DNA from: Aedes albopictus
Taxonomy: Eukaryota > Arthropoda > Insecta > Diptera > Culicidae
Length of the DNA stretch: 64,000 nt
Direction: 5' to 3'
NCBI RefSeq assembly: GCF_035046485.1
Contig: NC_085138.1
Coordinates: forward strand, 87,593,228-87,657,227
Every line of letters begins with the position of its first letter. Position 1 is the first letter of the stretch. The position numbers were made by a program, and so were the translations under genes. Shown here in pieces: positions 53,690 through 63,177 of this stretch. The notes beneath the pieces were generated by a model that made no database searches, was not told the origin of the DNA, and was given only the letters and a program-made list of their open reading frames with translations.

Positions 53690-54060
53690 AGAAGTTGTTT
53701 CCCAGGATCTGCTGGCGTTGATTATATTTTTGCTCCGGTTAAGGAAAGATACCTGGATCAAACGTTGATCATGTTAAACTCCCAACACAATATGATAAAA
53801 TTTACTGTGGAGAAGGAAATAGAAGGGAGACTCCCCTTTCTCGATCTGTCGATCAGTAGAAAAGAAGACAACACATTTGAAATTTGGAATCTACCGCAAG
53901 CCTACCTCCCACCGACAGGTTCATCACTTCGGACTCCAATCACTTCGGCGCCCAGAAGCAAGCCGCTTTCCACTCTATGGTACACCGGCTGTCCGACGTA
54001 CCCATGGCGAAGAAAGAGTTTGAAGAATAGCAAGGCCGTATTTATTCAGCAGACGAAGTG
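53690..54060 (+). pseudogene. Penelope-like reverse transcriptase, C-terminal part
   Basis: The frame 53765-54061 contains IKFTVEKEIEGRLPFLDLSI, the strongly conserved LPFLDL block of Penelope RTs. In the next frame follow SNHFGAQKQAAFHSMVHRL and SDVPMAKKEFE, typical of the thumb, so a frameshift lies near 53930. The catalytic palm is missing. Confidence 0.65.
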
Positions 54061-54231
54061 AATGTACGGCAGGTCTTTTGTGGATAAAATCATCCGAAAA
54101 CATAAGCGAAAAACACAGCTGTAGTAAATAGACGTTTATAGTTTGTTATAATAAATTTATCGGAGTAGGCATAACAAAGGCATTACTCAGAGTAGGCAAT
54201 GAATAAGATTTTGAAATAATAAATTAGTCTT

Positions 54232-54642
54232 GTGAGATATTTCAACTCCAACGGATGTGTTTTAAAAATGTTCTACGAAAGCAACCAGACTTCGGTGGAC
54301 TTTGATTTACCCGTTAGACGTCCCCCTGATCCATCAAAGCACTGTACTTCCCGAGGACCCGTCCCGGATAGTCCGTCCGAATTATCGGAAGACAATCCCG
54401 TTCTGCAACTCAAGTGCCGTGTATCAAGAGGACCCGTCCACGATTGTCCGTCCGATTCCGGCAGCCCAAGCCCTTCCGTCAGCCAGTCCAGGTATCGTTC
54501 CTCCCGCCGCCCCGTCTCTGATCACCCACCCGATTCTGGCAGTGTAACTCCATCCGTCCAAAACCCCGTCAGTCCATCAAGAGATCGCTGCTCCCGTCGT
54601 CCCGTTGCTGAATACCCTGTTCCTTCCTCAACGCGTCGCTGA
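54232..54642 (+). other. Ser/Pro-rich repeat-coding frame in the Penelope linker
   Basis: A 136-codon frame with four diverged direct repeats of the pattern SRGPVPDSPS, SRGPVHDCPS, SRRPVSDHPP, SRRPVAEYPV spaced about 30 residues. It lies between the RT and endonuclease parts. No known fold. It may be a lineage-specific linker or a tandem expansion. Confidence 0.4.
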
Positions 54643-54846
54643 TTGTTTCGGCGTACTTCATCGATTCGGAAGTCTGGATCAAATAAGCGCGGTTCGTCCC
54701 GAAACTGCGGCTCCACGGTTTACTACAACAGCGTGACAGTATAACTTCCCTACTGCCGGACACAAAGAAGTCAAAAGAGTCAGTCTGCTATTCTCCCCTA
54801 AAATAACGAACCCCATAAAACCACACTTCACCGACAAGGGTTACAC

Positions 54847-55132
54847 TCCTCTCCTCTCCTCTTGTTGGCGTAACGTCCTCACTGGGACAAAGCCTGCTTC
54901 TCAGCTTAGTGTTCAATGAGCACTTCCACAGTTTTTAACTGAGAGCTTCCTCTGCCAATGACCATTTTGCATGTGTATATCGTGTGGCAGGCACGAAGAT
55001 ACTCTATGCCCAAGGATGTCAAGGAAATTTCCTTTACGAAAAGATCCTGGACCGACCGGGAATCGAACCCGTCACCCTCAGCATGGTCATGCTGAATACC
55101 CGTGCGTTTACCGCCTCGGCTATATGGGCCCT
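54847..55132 (-). mobile_element. tRNA-derived SINE, minus strand (286 bp)
   Basis: Perfect 14-bp duplication GACAAGGGTTACAC at 54833-54846 and 55133-55146. The minus strand starts GGGCCCATATAGCCGAGGCG (A box), has GGGTTCGATTCCCGGTCGG (B box), then a body with CCTTGGGCATAGAGTATCTTC and ends in a GGAG/GAGAG tail. It is the same family as 60354-60641 and resembles the Feilai-type tRNA SINEs of Aedes. Confidence 0.85.
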
Positions 55133-55149
55133 GACAAGGGTTACACGTT

Positions 55150-55213
55150 GTTCACAAAAGTGAGAACACTCTGCGTGACCTGCTTTGCAACCTCAAAGAC
55201 AAGGTTCCACCTG
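55150..55213 (+). pseudogene. Penelope-like element, start of endonuclease region
   Basis: In frame it reads NTLRDLLCNLKDKVP, which continues after the RTE insertion at 59531 with LDEQSG. This is the lead-in to the GIY-YIG domain. Confidence 0.55.
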
Positions 55214-55492
55214 GCACGGTAAAGGCTGGGTATGCTGCACAATTCAGATCCCATTGTGATCCACTAGCCTCTGCCAAGCAACTCCTAACCCTACCTCCAC
55301 GCGGTACCAGTCGGAAACTATGAGCAATCTTAGGGAAGATCGGGTAACCAACCCCGGTGGGAACTTTGGTCGTAGGCTGACAGAGAGGGGGGGGGGAGGC
55401 TTGCTTCGGCAAACCTGAGCGTCTGTTCTCCAGGAGGAGCGGCTCACAACAGCGTCTGATCCCCATGTTAGGGGCGGCTGATCTACGTCCGT

Positions 55493-55972
55493 GTGCCAGG
55501 GAAGGACTCTAAACTTAACTGTGCACTATGGTCCTCCGGTAAGTATGGGGTTGGTGTCAGGCCCTACAAGCCAGCCGTAAAAACTATTGTAACGGAAAAT
55601 CAGCAACAGAATAACACGACTTGCGATTGGAAACTCGGTACGTGGAACTGCCGATCTCTCAACTTCATTGGGAGCACCCGCATACTCGCCGATCTACTGA
55701 AGGACCGCTGGTTCGGCATCGTGGCGCTGCAGGAGGTGTATTGGATAGGATCCATGGTGCGAACGTTTATAGGTAATCATAGCATCTACCAGAGCTGCGG
55801 CAACACACGCGAGCTGGGAACAGCTTTCATCGTGATGGGTGATATGCAGAGGCGCGTGATCGGTTGGTGGCCGCGAGTACGATCGCTGCCCAAGCCACGA
55901 CGTCAAGATCATCATAGAAGATTTGAACGCTCAGGTAGACCAGGAGGAGGAATTCAGACCGACAATTGGTAA
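55493..55972 (+). pseudogene. RTE family B endonuclease, N-terminal part
   Basis: The AP endonuclease start is KLGTWNCRSLNFIGSTRILA and RWFGIVALQEVYWIG. After TAFIVMGDMQRRVIGW the frame is disturbed and part of the domain is missing; the rest appears at 55966 in a new frame (ETKTTHDSLI-type segment and SDHYLVKVKL near 56210). Inactive as read. Confidence 0.7.
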
Positions 55973-56784
55973 GTTCAGCGCCCACCAGCAAACGAACAAA
56001 AACGACCCACGACTCATTGATTTCGCCGCCTCCAAAAATATGGCCATACGTAGGTAGCACCTTTTTCCAACACAGCCTCCCTTATCGTTACACCTGGAGA
56101 TCACCACAGCAGACGGAATCTCAAATCGACCACGTTCTGATTGACGAACGGCACTTCTCCGACATTATCGATCTCAGGACCTATCGTGGCGCCAACATCG
56201 ACTCTGACCACTATCTGGTGAAGGTCAAACTGCGCCCAAAACTCTTCGTCATCAACAATGTACGGTACCGGCGACCACCACGGTACAACCTAGAGCGACT
56301 GAAGCAATCGGGTGTCGCCTCAGCATACGCGCAGAATCTCGAAGCCGCGTTGCCAGATGAGGGCGAGCTCGATGAGGCCCCTCTGCAGAACTGCTGGAGT
56401 ACAGTGAAAGCAGCCATCAACGACGCAGCAGAGAGCACCATCGGGTACGTGGAACGGAATCGACGGAACGAATGGTTCGACGAAGAGTGCAGAACGGTTT
56501 TGGAGGAGAAGAACGCAGCGAGGGCAGTAATGCTGCAGCAAGTGACTCGACAGAACGTGGAACGTTACAAACAGAAGCGGAAACAGCAGACCCGCCTCTT
56601 TCGGAAGAAAAAGCGCTGCCTGGAAGAAGCGGAGTGTGCAGAAATGGAACTGCTGTGCCGTTCCCAAGAAGCACGGAAGTTCTACCAGAAGCTCAACGCA
56701 TCCCGCAAGGACTTCGTGCCGCGAGCCGAAATATGCAGGGATAAAGACGGGGGCCTCTTGACGGACGGACGTGAGGTGATTTAA
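55966..56784 (+). pseudogene. RTE family B endonuclease end and linker
   Basis: This frame contains QTESQIDHVLIDERHFSDII and SDHYLVKVKLRPKL, which close the endonuclease. Then comes a basic linker (NEWFDEECRTVLEEKNAARA, KQKRKQQTRLFRKKKR) shared with family A, ending at 56784. Confidence 0.7.
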
Positions 56785-56899
56785 AGGTGGAAGCAGCACT
56801 TCGATCAGCACCTGAATGGTGTGGAGAACGCAGGCATGAGAGACCACGGCAACGGACGACGCCAGTGCAGCGGAGGACGGAAATGAACCAATTCCCACG

Positions 56900-58410
56900 A
56901 TGAGGGAAGTTAAGGATGCCATTCTCCAGCTTAAAACCAACATAGCTGCTGGTAAGGATGGTATCGCAGCTGAACTCATCAAGATGGGCCCAGAAAAGTT
57001 GGCCACCTGTCTGCATCGGTTGATAGTCAGGATCTGGGATACCGAACAGCTACCGGAGGAGTGGAAGGAAGGGGTTATCTGCCCTATTCACAAGAAAGGC
57101 GTCCATTTGGAATGTGAGAACTTCAGGGCGATCACTATTTTGAATGCTGCCTACAAAGAGCTATCCCAGATCATCTTCCGTCGTCTGTCACCTAAAACGA
57201 ATGAGTTCGTGGGAAGTTATCAGGCTGGCTTCATCGACGGCTGGTCGACAACGGACCAGATCTTTACCGTACGGCAAATCCTCCAGAAAAGCCGTAAAAA
57301 CCAGGTCCCAACGCATCACCTGTTCATCGACTTCAAAGCGGCATACGACAGTATCGACCGCGCAGAGCTATGGAGAATCATGGATGAAAACGGCTTTCCT
57401 GGGAAGCTGACTAGACTGATTAAAGCAGGCCTGCCCAACCTTTAACGATCGCGGGCCATAGTTTACACTCCACACCAGTTGACGGGCCAGAATTGAAATT
57501 TTATAATCCATACGTTTTCTTGAAACTTTTCTGAGCATTTCTTTCCAAGGCTATGGCTAATTCCTATAAATCCAAATTCGTGCAAATTCTGGAAGAATTT
57601 TGGAGTTGGTGACGATATTGTAAAAAATTGTCTTCATAAAAGAAGATTCGTATTTTTTGTGTTGTCCCAGAACTTGCCGGAATTTTGAGATTATAGCCAC
57701 ATAATTAAGATCTCAAAAGTACACAAGAATTGTTATTGAATCTTCTATGAATTTTAAGATTTTTTTTTCCTTCTGCTGTTGGAGAAAATTAAGCCATTAC
57801 GCACAATAAGCTGAAGTTTTGAACCGAAATTCTGAAAATGAGTAGAATTACTCTGAGGTTACGCTGACATGTTTGTTTTTTTTTAAATTGCAATGTCAGC
57901 CAGAATTCTCAAAATTTTGCAAACTTTTCGAAGTTCATTGTGAAAATTTGAGGCCTCTCCTGGCCGAAATTCTTACAGAACTCAAAATAACTGATTTAAA
58001 ATCTTTGAAAATTTACCTAAAAATATATGTCAAACTTGTTTTGAAAATATAATTCATTGGAAAAAGGGAAACATTCAAAATTATTGCTCCACCAGCCAAA
58101 AGTCATAACTTTTCTCCATTCGTGCCGCGGGCCGCATGAAATGTCCTCGCGGGTCGAATGCGGCCCGCGGGCCGTACGTTGGGCAGCCCTGGATTAAAGC
58201 AACGATGGACGGTGTGCAAAATTGTGTAAGGGTTTCTGGTGAACTATCCAGTTCATTCGAATCTCGCCGGGGACTGCGACAAGGTGACGGACTCTCATGC
58301 CTACTCTTCAACATCGCTCTGGAAGGTGTGATGCGACGAGCCGGGCTCAACAGCCGGGGAACGATTTTCACAAAATCCGGTCAATTTGTGTGCTTTGCGG
58401 ACGGCTGGAA
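56900..58410 (+). pseudogene. RTE family B reverse transcriptase, split by a hAT MITE
   Basis: The RT shows NIAAGKDGIAAELIKMG, GVHLECENFRAITILNAAYK, FIDFKAAYDSIDRAELWRIM up to LTRLIK at 57425. It continues at 58200 with ATMDGVQNCVRVSGELS, GLRQGDGLSCLLFNIALEGV and the start of the catalytic box FAD(G), where a deletion replaces the second Asp. Removing 57426-58199 restores the frame (LIK-ATMDG). The RT fades near 58430. Confidence 0.8.
57426..58191. mobile_element. 766-bp hAT-like element inside the RTE RT
   Basis: The ends CAGGCCTGCCCAAC and GTTGGGCAGCCCTG are inverted. The 8-bp duplication GATTAAAG lies at 57418-57425 and 58192-58199. A GCGGGCC-rich stretch near the right end matches the left end. 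AT-rich middle, no transposase frame. Confidence 0.85.
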
Positions 58411-58429
58411 CGGTGGCAGAGCTGTACAC

Positions 58430-58875
58430 CAAGGATGGGAAAAAATCATTAATTTATTGCGTATCCCTCACTCACATCCACGCACAATCTGATGCGAGTG
58501 TGCTTCTCCCCCAGCCAAGCAAAATCTTTCCTCTTTCATTGCCCATCCCTTCCAATCGCCGAGCACCGAGCGGCGCAAGCAACGACGGCCGAATGAATCG
58601 CTACCGAATCTGAGTGCCGAAGGCGAACGAACCAAGATTGAACGAATGTTTGCGTTCTGAGTCGGGTGCGAGAGCATTCATTTTGGAACGTTCATTTGGC
58701 GTTCAGTGGAAGCATTCAGTACTGGGAATTGAATCAGTGAGTGCGTTTTGATTCAATCAGCTGAATGGCACTCGGTAGTTGAGAGAGCGAACGTTCTTGT
58801 CGTATACACCGATGCAAGCTGATTTATTTCGCACTCTATTTGTTTCTCACCTGATTCGCTTCGGTGGCGTCGGTG
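58430..58875. other. Unidentified segment replacing part of the RTE coding region
   Basis: RTE sequence stops after AGCTGTACACC and resumes near 58880 (RMNHELVALYGGP). The 445 bp between has no RTE similarity, many ATTCA/GAATG words around 58590-58760 and no terminal repeats noticed. It could be another insertion with deletion. Confidence 0.4.
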
Positions 58876-58879
58876 GCGA

Positions 58880-59031
58880 GCGCAGTAGGATGAACCACGA
58901 GCTCGTTGCACTTTACGGCGGACCCAGCATCCAGGTGGCCAAAGCTGGAAGGATACGGTGGGCAGGGCATGTTGCAAGAATGCCGGACAACAACCCTGCA
59001 AAGCTGGTGTTTGCTACTGATCCGGTTGGCA
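58880..59031 (+). pseudogene. RTE family B C-terminal piece
   Basis: In frame it encodes RMNHELVALYGGPSIQ, AKAGRIRWAGHVARMPDNNP and AKLVFATDPVG, cut by the insert at 59032. The rest (RRGAQRARWADQVERDMASI-like) continues at 59359-59440. Confidence 0.7.
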
Positions 59032-59350
59032 ATTAGAATAACCAGCCACAGAATTTTTTTTTTTTTTCTATCTGTATTAACGAGATTTTTAGCCCTAGGC
59101 TAGTTCATCTCGGGACCCACGCTTTATTTCCCTTCCGAAGGGACTGTTCGTGTGACTAACATCTAGTTTGCCTCGCCCTTACAGCGTCAGTAGCAGTACT
59201 ATAAGTGTCAAATAAATTTTGTTTACCAAAACAAAAGGTCCTCTTCAAGATGGGCACCTGGAAATAATCAATTATTACAACTAAGGTTATTAAAATAATT
59301 AAATAGGAAAACTGAGTACAGCGCCATTGGCGTTCTAGTGTATTTCTATT
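59032..59350 (-). mobile_element. 5'-truncated LINE 3' end inserted in the RTE
   Basis: GGTTGGCA is duplicated at 59024-59031 and 59351-59358. A T run at 59057-59070 would be its poly(A) on the minus strand, followed by CGAGATTTTTAGCCCTAGGC and TCATCTCGGGACCC, a 3'-UTR phrase also seen in short form at 13640-13695. The element family is not identified. Confidence 0.55.
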
Positions 59351-59530
59351 GGTTGGCACAAGAAGGCGTGGAGCGCAGAGAGCACGATGGGCGGACCAGG
59401 TAGAGCGTGACATGGCGAGCATTGGGCGCGACCGAGGATAAAGAGCGGCAGCCACAAACCGAGTATTGTGGCGTACTATTGTTGATTATGTCTTGTCTTA
59501 ATGATGTTGAACAAATAAATGTATGTATGT

Positions 59531-59840
59531 AAGGTTCCACTTGACGAGCAGTCTGGCATATAGCAGATTCCCTGCAAAGACTGTCCGGCGGTTTGCATTG
59601 GACAAACCCGCCGGAAAGTCAAAGTCTGCATAAGGGAACACTAGAACGCCGCGGTGTTCGAGGCGGCTCATACGGCGAAAAGCGTCCACGAAATAGATTG
59701 GGGAGTGCGAAGCTCGTTAAAACTGTGGGGAAAGCTTCCCACTTAAACGCTTGGGAGTCAATGTTTATCAGCGTTGCCCAAAAACCGCTGATAGTGATGG
59801 ATGAAGACGATGCTCTCCCATCATGTCGTCTCTATTCGAT
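59531..59840 (+). pseudogene. Penelope-like GIY-YIG endonuclease
   Basis: Reading with stops, it gives LDEQSGI then QIPCKDCPAVCIGQTRRKVK and HTAKSVHEIDW, the GIY-YIG type nicking domain of Penelope-like elements with the CxxC and GQT(K/R)R blocks. The C-terminal SHLNAWESMFISVAQKPLIV is read in the frame 59593-60093. In-frame stops and a frame change show decay. Confidence 0.7.
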
Positions 59841-60353
59841 CTCGTCCACACGAACCACCAGCAGTAGTAGCATTCTCTCTCTCCCAACTTTTAACAGCAC
59901 AATCAGTCGGACATTGTCTCGTAGATGGGCTGCATCGAGCCCGAAACCGGTCGGCATTAAGGTAGATTTTTTTTATATTATTTTTGCGGTTGTAAGAATC
60001 ATAAGTGTCGTATCTTATCTCGCGTCGCGTTTTGTGATTAAAAATGAATCTCTTAAAAAAAAAACTAGAAAAGGACGAGCAAATTCTTTTTAATTTCACT
60101 GCTCTGTTTGTCTTCGAACAAATAGGCCTCCCAAGTAACAATCTTGATTCTATTTGGTTTTATTTGTTTTTATGATTGTTTTATCGGAACATTGCATATT
60201 CTAGTTGATCTTATCGGAGATTCAGCTGAGCACAACTATTCTTCGTCAATATGTGGTTTTAAAAACACCTCCAAGAATACTTGAGGTTGTGTTCATAAAA
60301 CCATAAACACAACAAGAACTGTTGAACTTATTTTCAGTTTTATAAGGCTCTTG

Positions 60354-60641
60354 GGGCCCATATAGCCGAGGCGGTAAACGCACGGGTATTCAGCATGACC
60401 ATGCTGAGGGTGACGGGTTCGATTCCCGGTCGGTCCAGGATCTTTTCGTAAAGGAAATTTCCTTGACTTCCTTGGGCATAGAGTATCTTCGTGCCTGCCA
60501 CACGATATACGCATGCAAAATGGTCATTGGCAGAGGAAGTTTTTCAGTTAATAACTGTGGAAGTGCTCATAGAACACTAAGCTGAGAAGCAGGCTTTGTC
60601 CCAGTGAGGACGTTACGCCAAGAAGAAGAAGAGAGGAGAGG
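60354..60641 (+). mobile_element. tRNA-derived SINE, plus strand (288 bp)
   Basis: A 10-bp duplication AAGGCTCTTG lies at 60344-60353 and 60642-60651. The head TATAGCCGAGGCGGTAAACG and GGGTTCGATTCCCGGTCGG give Pol III A and B boxes; the tail is AAGAAGAAGAGAGGAGAG. About the same length as the minus-strand copy at 54847. Confidence 0.85.
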
Positions 60642-60651
60642 AAGGCTCTTG

Positions 60652-61489
60652 TAGTTAACTTCAATCATCCGTTCTTGATCAAGAGCAACTGTTCTCGCAT
60701 AAGAACAGTTTTTGTACATGAAAAATACAATAAAAAACTCAAGCATCAGATTTTGATTTTCATCGTTCCATTATTGCTTCCAATCAAGAACACTTACCCG
60801 GAAACCCAACCACGACGCGGTGTGGTGCTGTGCCAAGTTCCTCCGATTGCAGCATCCGAAATGAGGTGGGTTTGGTCATCCAGGACGTAGATTCCCGTGC
60901 AATTCGGGTTCCAATCATCGATCTTTGAAATCAACAACTACTTACCTGTTGGAAATGCTGAACGGAGGAATGAGGCACTGTACCGCATCAAGGCAAAAAA
61001 TCGAAAAAGGTCTGCCTGGTTGGCAGCGGTAAAATTAATCGGACGAGATTCACAAAATCCACCGCGGTGCGATAATTTATTGTTTGTTTACAATTTGGCG
61101 TACATGATTTATTACGTTCTCGGCGGAGTTTGCATAAACATACATCAAGAACGTTATAAATCTGAGTACTTTTGAGAAATACTTCTCACCCTTGCTTAAG
61201 ATGAAATAAATTTAAGACGTTCTTGATAGAGGCCAACCAGGCTTCATTGAGAACGTTATAAATCCTAGTACATATTCTTGAGTTATGCTTTTAGCTCTTT
61301 CATGAGTTGAATGAAGTTTAAGACGATCTTATGGTGATATTGATTAAAACCATCGATAATGGACCGACCACCGGCCTAGATTTCAATGGAAGCCATGTTG
61401 AGAAAACTCATGAACAATGTTCTCATGACCAGAAATAATATGTTTAAATATTTTATTATTGCAATATAATGGAAGCGCGTTGCAATTTT
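60652..61489. other. Unassigned sequence
   Basis: Short frames only (60897-61175, 92 codons, is the longest on plus) with no recognised domain. GAACGTTATAAATC occurs twice (61149 and 61252), suggesting a local direct duplication of about 100 bp. Confidence 0.35.
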
Positions 61490-62437
61490 TGGAGGTAAAG
61501 CCTGTATCCGCAATAATCGGGACACAGAAGTACGGCTGTAGCACTGTAATGAATCGGTAAAATTGGCCAAATAATTGACCGAGAACTCTTCGGTGTATGT
61601 TTGTTATGTGTGCCAAATTTCATAAAAATCGGTGCATTACTTTTAACTGTGGATGAAAAACAAACAGACGTGGTTTTAGCATTTTGTACAATCATGACCA
61701 ATTTTCATAATAGATGGTTCTTTTACGCTACAGTTCAAAGTTCTGTGATGATAATAATGAAATTTCGTAAGCAGTTCTGAAACTTATAGAGACATTTTCT
61801 TGCAAAATTTCATCAACTTTGATCAATTGATTTGAAAGTTACTGGTGCTGATAGGGGGAAGTTTTAGTAAAATTTTCACATGTTTTTCATGTGCGATGTT
61901 TGCCTATTCATAAATGTTGAATTTCTCTGCCAATTTTCATGAAATTTTTACTGAAGATAGATGATTATGTGTATATTATGTCTGCAAAATTGGATGATTA
62001 TTGATATAGTACTTTCAATAGTACAATCGAAACAATAAGGGGTGCTGACTAATTGCTGTCTGAGGGGCTAAAATCACGTTCAGTCCTAATACATGTTTTG
62101 GTTATAAAGTTGTTCATAGTGCATCAATTTTTTTGAAATTTTGCCTATGCAACGAATGTAGATTTGTGTTCAAAATTTCAGCCATTTTCTTTGCCAAATT
62201 CAAAAGTTACAGCGCTGACAAGCAAAACTAGGGTCTGTACAAAATTCAATGGCGCACATTCTACTCTTTCGTTGCTACAACAAAAAGTACTGCAACGATT
62301 CACTTGAAATTTTGTAGGTGAAATGAACACATCTCAAGATGTTATTAGGTCAAATTTGAGCATTTTTAATGTATCTATTGCAGAGTTACAGGTGTATTTC
62401 TGTGTCCCGAATATTGCGGATACAGGCTTTATCTTAC
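61490..62437. repeat. Inverted repeat pair spanning about 950 bp
   Basis: AAAGCCTGTATCCGCAATAA then TCGGGACACAGAAGTACGGC at 61497-61538 is inverted at 62391-62437 (TATTTCTGTGTCCCGAATATTGCGGATACAGGCTTTA). Between them is AT-rich text with repeated AATTTCAT/TGAAATTT words and no ORF. It may be a foldback element; outer boundaries were not fixed. Confidence 0.55.
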
Positions 62438-63177
62438 AACATATATACGAAGAATTTTGCTTGGCATTTGGAATGCTTGTTACACCACGGAAATATTTCC
62501 AATGTGTGTAATAAATTAATCCCAATTACAATAATGTGTCATTTTCATTGTGTTTTTTTTTTCAATTTATTCATCAAACTTTCCTGTCGACATAAAAGCT
62601 GCATCAGCAACAACACTGACAAATTTATTATCGTTTTATCGTGCACTTGTAGAATTCTAGAAGGAGGGAGCAATTCGCCTTGAGGACAACTTGGGAAATT
62701 TAAAAACAACTCTCCAAGAGCATCTTAGGATGGGCCTCTTTGGTCTTATGGCGGGTTTATGGTTGAGTTGATGTCGTTTTGCAGAGCAATTTGGTTTATG
62801 CATGGTTTTAAAGCACAGATGTTGAAGAATACTTCAAAAGCTGTATAAAACTAATTTTGTTACTTGGGCTATTTCGTCTGCGACTTACAGACTTCTTCAG
62901 TGTCGAGTGCTCGACTTGAAGAAAAACTCGCAATCGTTATGGTATTCATACTGTACTTGCCATTTGGTTTTTTAACTCTAGGTCTGATCTATTATAAAAA
63001 GTATAAAAATAAGAAAACCCATCTTAGGATCAAGCGTAATTATTTATTCTCTCTCATTCTTGTCATTTTGAAACAAAAAATATTGTTGCCGATTTGCTGT
63101 TGTGCTGTGTAAATGTTCTCATCACGAACATTGTGGCAGACTTCTATTGTAAGTTTTCTCGGCGCTCATGAAATATT
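62438..63177. other. Unassigned sequence downstream of IR4
   Basis: No gene supported. TTTTGTTACTTGGG at 62854-62867 is inverted to CCCAAGTAACAA at 60131-60142, a possible outer element boundary. Confidence 0.35.

Larger units (their letters stand above)
55214..59530 (+). mobile_element. Near full-length RTE-like LINE (family B), 4.3 kb
   Basis: A 13-bp duplication AAGGTTCCAC(C/T)TG flanks it (55201-55213 and 59531-59543). Order: 5' UTR (55214-55492), endonuclease (55493-55972), linker (55966-56784), RT (56900-57425 and 58200-58410), C-terminus (58880-59031 and 59351-59450) and 3' tail AACAAATAAATGTATGTATG. It carries a hAT MITE at 57426-58191, an unknown segment at about 58430-58875 and a LINE 3' end at 59032-59350. 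Confidence 0.8.
53690..60110 (+). mobile_element. Penelope-like element relic, hosting a SINE and an RTE LINE
   Basis: RT thumb sequence at 53690-54060 and a GIY-YIG endonuclease split across 55150-55213 and 59531-59840 occur in the order used by Penelope-like elements. A SINE (54847-55132) and an RTE-like LINE (55214-59530) with clear target duplications are inserted between or in them. Frames are broken outside the insertions too, so the element is inactive. The right boundary is approximate. Confidence 0.7.
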
